Source: an uncultured Methylococcaceae bacterium
Lineage (GTDB): Bacteria; Pseudomonadota; Gammaproteobacteria; Methylococcales; Methylomonadaceae
DNA: 10,679 bases
Direction of reading: 5' to 3'
NCBI GenBank assembly: GCA_903839795.1
Contig: CAIMDR010000448.1
Coordinates: forward strand, 1-10,679
A program made the position numbers and the translations under genes. Positions 5,977 through 10,679 of this stretch are shown here, one piece after another. The notes under the pieces are model-generated. The model had not been told where the DNA came from, did not search any database, and saw only the letters and a list, made by a program, of their open reading frames with translations. How positions within the stretch are numbered: the stretch's first letter is position 1; the number at the start of each line of letters is the position of its first letter.

Positions 5977-8673
5977 TCAGAAATTGAGTGTAAACGTTGC
6001 GCGTATCATTCTGGGTTCGACAGGATGTTTCATAATGCCGGTTTGCGGCGCAGTACCTGCCGGGAAGGCATATTGATAAGCATAAGAAATATCGTTGGCG
6101 GTCGAATCAAAAATATTGAATAGATCAAGCTCTAGTTTATATTTTTTTTGTTTATACCCCGCACCTAAATTGACGATGCTGGTATTCCCGGCCCAGTATA
6201 TACCGGACGAATCTAGGGGCATGTCTCCAAAATGACGTAAACGTACGGTACCGAATAAACCGTTAGGAGCTACTACCGTTGCGCCTGTGGTGATAACTCG
6301 GCCCACAGAGTTTGGGATATAATTGTTGCTTTCACCTTCCGGGATCGTTACATAACGTGCCGAAGTCATTGCAAAGTCAGCATCCAGTGTCAACCAGTCG
6401 GTAGGTTTATAATAATTAGTCCATTCAACGCCGTAGCGGTGGGATTTTCCGTTTACTTCAGTTGTCCCGGCGTCGCCCGTAAAAACCAGTTCCTGATTGC
6501 TCTCTAGCCACCATAATGCCAGAGTGCTATTTAAACCGTTTATAAAGTTGCTGCGAATGCCGGTTTCGCCACCGTGTGACTGGGCCATGGGTGAGATTTT
6601 TGCAGCATTACTGTCGAGTATATTACCGTTATTCGGATCGCGTTGTAGCGTAGTGCCTCGGGCATCGTTGGAGTGGTAACCGAAACCGCCATTGATAAAA
6701 TATTCAGTATCAAACCAGGGGCCGAAGATCAAACTTAGCTTCGGACTGACTAATGCTTGTCCCCGATTACCCGAGTTGGCCGCGTTAACACCAGGATCAT
6801 GTGTAGCCGTGTCGAGGACGGTGACATCGTTATGGATAATATCCCCTCTTAAACCAGCAATAGTCCGTACTTTTTCATGCCAAAAGGTCTGGTTTTTAAG
6901 ATATATACCCGCTGTAGTCTCACTGATATTGCTATTACTGACTGTGCTGAAATATTGCCTGTTGACTGTGTGATCTAGCCCCAAGCCCATGATTTCATCG
7001 TGACGAAGTTGAAAGCCCACGGTGTTGTCCATGTCAAAACCGAATAATTTGTGGTAGCGAGTATGTTCGATATTGCCGCCGGTCTGTACCCGATGTTCGA
7101 ACTGGTGTATCTGATCGCCGCCTGGAAAATTGATGGTATCGGTATAGCCGGTAAAGTTAGAAAATAAATTTACATCGTAATAGAGGGCATAGATATTAGC
7201 GTCATTTTTCCAGTTGTCGCCTTTGTTCCAGAGGTTGCTTGAAAAGCTGTAGCGATTGGTCTTGCCGCCATCCGTAGGATCCATGGTGCCGTACAAGTCG
7301 AGCGTACCGTTATTAACCAACGCCTGTGATATCTGGTTGGTTGCCGTCCAGTCATTGGTATAGCCTTTGCCGTTAATCGACACTCCCCAATCGTCTTTGT
7401 TAAGGGTGTAACGCAGCATACCGTTGAATTTTTTTGAATCCTCCGGCTGTTGCCAGACGCCGTTGTAGAAATTGAACTCTCCGGCATAAAGTAAATTGCC
7501 GTTACCGACTTTGTTGGAATTAGCAACCAACGTCCGGTAAAAACCGAACTCGCCTCCGGTAAACTTCAGAAAGCCTTCGGGTAATTTATTCATCGAGAAC
7601 ATTTTTGAATAACCGGCTGATGAAAAATCGCCGACTTCCGCATAATACGGCCCCTTGCCGTATTCAATATGCTCCACCAACTCGGGAATGACGCTATTGA
7701 TGTCCATATAGCCCTGTCCGTGAGCATGAGTAGGCATGTTCATCGGTATGCCATCGACATAAGTGGTAAAGTCGGTGCCGTGATCGAGATTAAAACCGCG
7801 TAAGAAATATTGATTAGCCTTACCTGAGCCGCTGTGTTGAGTGGCTACTGCGCCTGGAACCACTTCAACCAACTCACCATTACGGGAAAGTGGTCGATAT
7901 TCAAATTGTGCCTGACTGACTTCGCCCTGCGATGCTGATCCTGTCATGCCTATAAGATCTTTTCCTCGCCCGTCTTCAGTCACGACCATTTCCTCTAATT
8001 CTACGGTCGTATTTTTGCTGGTTTTCGATTTGGCTTTTACTGTGGTTTCAGTAGTTTCGGTGGGTGGAACTTCTATTTCTTGGGCATTAACGTTGCCCCC
8101 AAGAAAAAAGCTAAAAGTGAGTGCCAGGAAACGTAGGGTTGCTATACCCGCGCAATGTAATAGTAAGGTGGCAAATACAAATCCCAGAGTGTAAGAAATT
8201 AAACTCGTTGAAGCCGATATTTCAAGACCATGCGCATAGCCATGAAAAAAAGCAAAGAAGGCAACGATCAGGACATTTATTCGGGTAGTGAATTGTACTT
8301 TTTGGATAATGAATGCACTAAATACCAAGCCGGATAGCAAAATCATGATTTCCGCATTTGGAACACAAAAGCTTGCGGCGCCAGTAAGACCGCCAAGAGT
8401 CATGACGCTGACAAACGTGATTGGCAACATCCAAATGGCCTGCCCACGCAACTGAGCCGCCCATATTCCCACTGCAATCATGGTTAGAAGATGATCCCAA
8501 CCTTGCAGAGGATGCTCAAAACCATTGTCCCAATCCCTGCTGGCAAGAGCATCTGTTGGAATTTTAATAAATGACAAAGAGAGCAGCGACAGTAAGCCCA
8601 AGCAAAATAGAGTTTTTTGCAGATTAAACCCGAAAAAAATCAATTTATTATTTTTGTTTAGCATGGAGTTCAC
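5977..8673 (-). CDS. Fusion of a HupE/UreJ-type metal permease with a TonB-dependent receptor
   Basis: The 898-residue frame has two parts. Residues 1-197 start with a signal peptide (probable cut after DALA, Ala44), then HPLQGWDHLL (His54, Asp60, His61), further membrane helices, and HGYAHGLE (144-151) and LLLHCAGI (170-177). These are HupE/UreJ nickel/cobalt permease signatures. Residues 181-197, RFLALTFSFFLGGNVNA, occupy the place of the last HupE helix but read as a signal peptide ending in NVNA before Gln198. Residues 198-898 form a complete TonB-dependent receptor: possible TonB box near 226-233 (LEEMVVTE), plug with LRGFNLDHGTDF, THAHGQGY (His316, His318) and KGPYYAEVGDFSSAG, then a beta-barrel ending in ...TLNF with the terminal Phe of outer-membrane proteins. 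The frame opens with GTG at 8673; an in-frame ATG at 8664 is the alternative, and neither has a strong ribosome site. Nickel or cobalt is the likely cargo by HupE kinship; copper or iron cannot be excluded. Confidence 0.85.
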   Translation of the reverse strand: MNSMLNKNNKLIFFGFNLQKTLFCLGLLSLLSLSFIKIPTDALASRDWDNGFEHPLQGWDHLLTMIAVGIWAAQLRGQAIWMLPITFVSVMTLGGLTGAASFCVPNAEIMILLSGLVFSAFIIQKVQFTTRINVLIVAFFAFFHGYAHGLEISASTSLISYTLGFVFATLLLHCAGIATLRFLALTFSFFLGGNVNAQEIEVPPTETTETTVKAKSKTSKNTTVELEEMVVTEDGRGKDLIGMTGSASQGEVSQAQFEYRPLSRNGELVEVVPGAVATQHSGSGKANQYFLRGFNLDHGTDFTTYVDGIPMNMPTHAHGQGYMDINSVIPELVEHIEYGKGPYYAEVGDFSSAGYSKMFSMNKLPEGFLKFTGGEFGFYRTLVANSNKVGNGNLLYAGEFNFYNGVWQQPEDSKKFNGMLRYTLNKDDWGVSINGKGYTNDWTATNQISQALVNNGTLDLYGTMDPTDGGKTNRYSFSSNLWNKGDNWKNDANIYALYYDVNLFSNFTGYTDTINFPGGDQIHQFEHRVQTGGNIEHTRYHKLFGFDMDNTVGFQLRHDEIMGLGLDHTVNRQYFSTVSNSNISETTAGIYLKNQTFWHEKVRTIAGLRGDIIHNDVTVLDTATHDPGVNAANSGNRGQALVSPKLSLIFGPWFDTEYFINGGFGYHSNDARGTTLQRDPNNGNILDSNAAKISPMAQSHGGETGIRSNFINGLNSTLALWWLESNQELVFTGDAGTTEVNGKSHRYGVEWTNYYKPTDWLTLDADFAMTSARYVTIPEGESNNYIPNSVGRVITTGATVVAPNGLFGTVRLRHFGDMPLDSSGIYWAGNTSIVNLGAGYKQKKYKLELDLFNIFDSTANDISYAYQYAFPAGTAPQTGIMKHPVEPRMIRATFTLNF

Positions 8674-8683
8674 AAATAAAATG

Positions 8684-8700
8684 AAATGATTGTATCATTT
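8684..8700 (-). promoter_or_regulatory. Palindromic operator candidate overlapping an extended -10 element
   Basis: On the minus strand the sequence AAATGAT ACA ATCATTT is a perfect 7-bp inverted repeat with a 3-base spacer, ending 11 bases before the fusion gene's start. It contains TGATACAAT (8689-8697), which matches the extended -10 consensus TGnTATAAT at eight of nine positions (n free). A repressor bound here would block RNA polymerase. The ATGAT/ATCAT half-sites recall Fur-family boxes, but this is not a full Fur consensus. A second, imperfect palindrome lies just upstream at 8703-8721. Confidence 0.4.
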
Positions 8701-8811
8701 TGGTAAACCCCAGAGGGTTACAGTAATGTGACACTTTGTTGTCGCAAGAAAAGCATTTTGATATAGATGTCTTTGTTAATTAAGAGACATTATTTTCTGT
8801 GGTTTTCGATC

Positions 8812-9062
8812 ATAGAACACGGATGACACGGATTAGACGGATTTCAACGGATTTTTTTAGTCGAAAAAAATATCTACAGATTTTCAGATAAATAATTTCA
8901 ATGCGAACGGATACCATCCCTTTAAGGGATGTTATCCGTATGAGTTAAATTGTTGTGTAGTGGACGTTTAATTTCTGAAAAACTATATCGTGATTATTGA
9001 TGTTATGAAGAAATGTCTCTTATCCGTGCTTATCTGTTAAATCCGTGTCATCCGTGTTCTAT
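8812..9062. repeat. 251-bp element with perfect 23-bp terminal inverted repeats
   Basis: The ends 8812-8834 and 9040-9062 are exact reverse complements over 23 bases (ATAGAACACGGATGACACGG at the left outer end). The element has no coding capacity and encloses copy B of the hairpin repeat. The motif CACGGAT recurs imperfectly inside the left arm (ACGGATTT at 8837-8852). A further pair, TAAGAGACATT (8781-8791) and AATGTCTCTTA (9012-9022), straddles the left end and lies inside the right one, which hints at an older and larger palindromic structure. No clean target-site duplication is obvious. A MITE is the simplest description. Confidence 0.75.
8869..8998. repeat. Dispersed hairpin repeat, copy B
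   Basis: Second copy of the repeat at 2059-2189, in the same orientation on the plus strand. The hairpin is centred on 8923. Relative to copy A, the A-T pair at 2099/2127 is a G-C pair here (8909/8937), so both sides changed together and pairing was kept. Here the repeat lies wholly inside the element with 23-bp terminal repeats; copy A lacks those ends. The core is therefore either a separate unit that was captured, or what remains of a shared element in copy A. Confidence 0.8.
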
Positions 9063-9093
9063 TTCTTATCAAAAGTTTAGGCTAACCGGCGCT

Positions 9094-9885
9094 TCATGCC
9101 TTGTTAATCACTTCATCCTTCAATACATCGAAGGCGTTAAAGGCAATGTTTAGGCTGAGTTTCAGGTTAATAATGCTGGCGATGGTGGTACTGGTAAAAA
9201 TACAGATCATAATGGCGATTTGATATTTCACGGCTAACCACGGTTCACTGCCACCCAGAATTTGACCGGTCATCATGCCGGGTAAAGAGACCAGCCCCAT
9301 AGTTCCCATGCTGGCGATGGTCGGATTAATGGCCGCTTTGATGGCCTCCCGAAAATAGGGCTGCACCGCCTCCCAACGGGTCGCGCCCAGCATTAAAAAA
9401 GTCGCATATTCATTCTCGTTTTTGCGGAGTGCCGAATAAAAACGCTCCAGTGCAATAACGTTGCCTTGCAGACAATTGCCCAGAATCATCCCGGCCAATG
9501 GCACAATATAGCGGGCATCGTAAAAGTGGGTCGGCTGAATGACCAGAATCACCAAGTAGGCGGTGGAGAATAATATGCTGGAGGCAATCGCGGTAAAGGT
9601 GGCTAACGCAAAATAACGCGCTTTAAGTCCGGCACGTTTTAGAATGGTTATATCCGCGACTATCAACATCACCAATATCCATAAGCCGTTTAGCCAGGGA
9701 TTGTTAAGCGTAAACAGTGTCTTGAGATAAATGCCCACCAGCGCCAACTGGAGGCTCATGCGTAGCAGGCTGATGCCTATATCCCGGCTTAAGCGCAGAC
9801 CGATAAGCCAAAGCAGTATCCACGGCAGCACACAAAGGCCGTAAAGCAGCGCCATTTGTGGCAGCCCGATATCAAGTGTTTCCAT
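9094..9885 (-). CDS. fetB: FetB-like ABC transporter permease (UPF0014 family)
   Basis: The 263-residue polytopic inner-membrane protein has hydrophobic segments spread along the whole chain. It carries the family's best-conserved signatures: LAGMILGN (130-137), LGATRWEAVQPYFREAIKAA (166-185), a likely coupling region facing the ATPase, and GLVSLPGMMTGQILGG (197-212), nearly diagnostic for the family. In E. coli, FetA and FetB (YbbL and YbbM) form an ABC exporter linked to iron efflux and resistance to oxidative stress; the plant relatives STAR1/STAR2 act in aluminium tolerance. The start at 9885 lies 14 bases inside fetA, and a GAGGT ribosome site (9894-9898) sits within the fetA coding sequence, consistent with translational coupling. 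Length and motifs are normal for the family. Iron is inferred from E. coli. Confidence 0.92.
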   Translation of the reverse strand: METLDIGLPQMALLYGLCVLPWILLWLIGLRLSRDIGISLLRMSLQLALVGIYLKTLFTLNNPWLNGLWILVMLIVADITILKRAGLKARYFALATFTAIASSILFSTAYLVILVIQPTHFYDARYIVPLAGMILGNCLQGNVIALERFYSALRKNENEYATFLMLGATRWEAVQPYFREAIKAAINPTIASMGTMGLVSLPGMMTGQILGGSEPWLAVKYQIAIMICIFTSTTIASIINLKLSLNIAFNAFDVLKDEVINKA

Positions 9886-10534
9886 GTCGCTTTACCTCAG
9901 TCAAGCGCCCCGCCTCAAGTGTAAAAATAATATCACTGCGTTCCAGCCATTCAGGGTCATGAGCGACTGAAAGCACCGTCAACTGAGGATCCGAGAAAAC
10001 ATCGAACACGGCTTGTTTGCTTTGGGTATCCAGTGCGCTGGTGACTTCGTCCAGCAGATACAACGTTTTACCCAGTAACAGACCGCGTGCCAGCGCAATC
10101 CGCTGTTTTTCACCGCCGGAAATACGGCTGCTTTCCTGGTTTAAAATACTGACTGGCAGTTGCAGGCGCTGTAACACGTCAAGCAGTTGCGCTTTTGTGG
10201 GTTGATGCTCACGATGTGCCTTAAATTGAAAAGGCAAAAGCAGCGCGTCTCGCACCTTTTCGGCACCCAACATGGGTTCTTGTCCAATGTAAGCGGTACA
10301 GCTTCGAATAGTCTGAATCGATGTCGGCGTTAACGGCATTTCCTTAAAGTAAACGCTGCCGGTTTGTAACGGATGCAGTCCCAACAAGGTTCTTAAGACA
10401 CTGCTTTTGCCGGAACCGGATTTGCCGCATAACACCGCTTTTTCACCGGGAAAAAGCGCAAAGCTGATATCGGATAGAAGAACTTTTTCGTGGGCAATAA
10501 CCGATACTTGATCGAAACGAATGATAGGTGACAT
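9872..10534 (-). CDS. fetA: FetA-like ABC transporter ATP-binding protein
   Basis: The 220-residue cytoplasmic ATPase is the expected partner of the FetB permease encoded immediately downstream. All ABC motifs are present: Walker A GKSGSGKS (37-44), Q-loop Gln85 in YIGQEP, signature ISGGEKQRIALARG (138-151), Walker B LYLLDE (158-163) with catalytic Glu163, D-loop SALD and switch His192 in SVAHDPEW. The compact length and pairing with a UPF0014 permease point to FetA (YbbL) rather than a lipoprotein-release or phosphonate ATPase. The ATG at 10534 has no strong ribosome site before it, but the MSPIIRFDQVSV N-terminus fits the family. The gene is probably first in a two-gene operon with fetB. 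Confidence 0.92.
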   Translation of the reverse strand: MSPIIRFDQVSVIAHEKVLLSDISFALFPGEKAVLCGKSGSGKSSVLRTLLGLHPLQTGSVYFKEMPLTPTSIQTIRSCTAYIGQEPMLGAEKVRDALLLPFQFKAHREHQPTKAQLLDVLQRLQLPVSILNQESSRISGGEKQRIALARGLLLGKTLYLLDEVTSALDTQSKQAVFDVFSDPQLTVLSVAHDPEWLERSDIIFTLEAGRLTEVKRHGNT

Positions 10535-10679
10535 TAAGTGATTATTTCATATAAAAAAATGGGTTTTATAGCTTATTAGGAAAAACTAAAACCAGTCTAA
10601 TTAGATTATCTTTCAGGAAGACCCGAGCCATAATACTGAATCAAATTAACATGAAATTTAGGGCGCGTGCATTAAAATA
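10535..10679. other. AT-rich region upstream of fetA, cut by the window edge
   Basis: This end piece should hold the fetAB promoter on the minus strand. TATAAA near 10566-10571 on that strand could be a -10 element, but no good -35 pairs with it. No complete gene is visible. A short plus-strand frame opens at 10651 and runs off the window, without a ribosome site. Confidence 0.35.

Larger units (their letters stand above)
8674..9093. other. Intergenic region between the fetB 3' end and the HupE-receptor fusion
   Basis: This 420-base spacer holds the fusion gene's promoter region at its left end and a terminal-inverted-repeat element at its right end. I see no gene, no tRNA and no cobalamin-riboswitch-like sequence on the minus strand upstream of the fusion gene. 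Confidence 0.6.

Noticed and set aside
5881..6123. 80-residue plus-strand frame in the repeat-rich spacer
   Set aside because: It starts in a palindromic repeat and continues antisense to the receptor C-terminus, so it is a chance frame.
7170..7526. 118-residue minus-strand frame inside the receptor gene
   Set aside because: It is an out-of-frame shadow of the beta-barrel coding sequence, low in recognisable motifs, while the receptor frame shows clear family motifs throughout.
8674..8810. Cobalamin or nickel/cobalt riboswitch before the HupE-receptor gene
   Set aside because: The likely promoter lies within about 25 bases of the start codon, and no B12-box-like sequence or multi-stem structure was recognised.
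10651..10679. Start of a plus-strand gene (MKFRARALK...) at the right edge
   Set aside because: There is no ribosome site before the ATG and only nine codons are visible.

Overview
The window looks like chromosomal DNA of a Gram-negative gammaproteobacterium. It encodes a TonB-dependent outer-membrane receptor, a lipoprotein and a FetAB-type ABC exporter. The left third is visibly AT-richer than the right third. The many palindromic intergenic repeats, including a GTCATACCGG...CCGGTATGAC pair and a GTGGGAGAGGCTTTAGC pair, remind me of Methylococcales (methanotroph) genomes. That placement is inference and no housekeeping gene confirms it.

Layout, left to right. Positions 1-257 hold a composite palindromic repeat and a leader. 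A plus-strand gene (258-1829) joins a transglutaminase-like cysteine-protease domain to a HET-C-like domain. Next comes a decayed duplicate of the leader and first codons of a multicopper oxidase gene (1852-2046), cut off by a dispersed hairpin repeat (2059-2189). A lipoprotein of unknown function (2226-2972) and a full-length CotA/PhsA-like multicopper oxidase (3115-5442) follow, also on the plus strand. A 534-base gene-free stretch (5443-5976) is packed with nested inverted repeats. The rest of the genes are on the minus strand. First is an 898-residue protein (5977-8673) that fuses a HupE/UreJ-type metal permease to a complete TonB-dependent receptor. A repeat-filled spacer (8674-9093) contains an element with perfect 23-bp terminal inverted repeats and a second copy of the hairpin repeat. 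Last are fetB (9094-9885) and fetA (9872-10534), overlapping by 14 bases.

The most unusual object is the HupE-receptor fusion. The sixth HupE helix appears to have been replaced by the receptor's own signal peptide (RFLALTFSFFLGGNVNA, residues 181-197). The predicted topology puts that helix in the right orientation for signal peptidase to cut after Ala197. One reading frame could therefore give both an inner-membrane permease and an outer-membrane receptor for the same metal, probably nickel or cobalt.

Metal handling recurs in the window: receptor plus permease for uptake, FetAB for iron export or oxidative-stress tolerance, and a multicopper oxidase. The minus-strand transporters are separated by repeats and have opposite likely directions of transport, so I do not claim that they form one operon.
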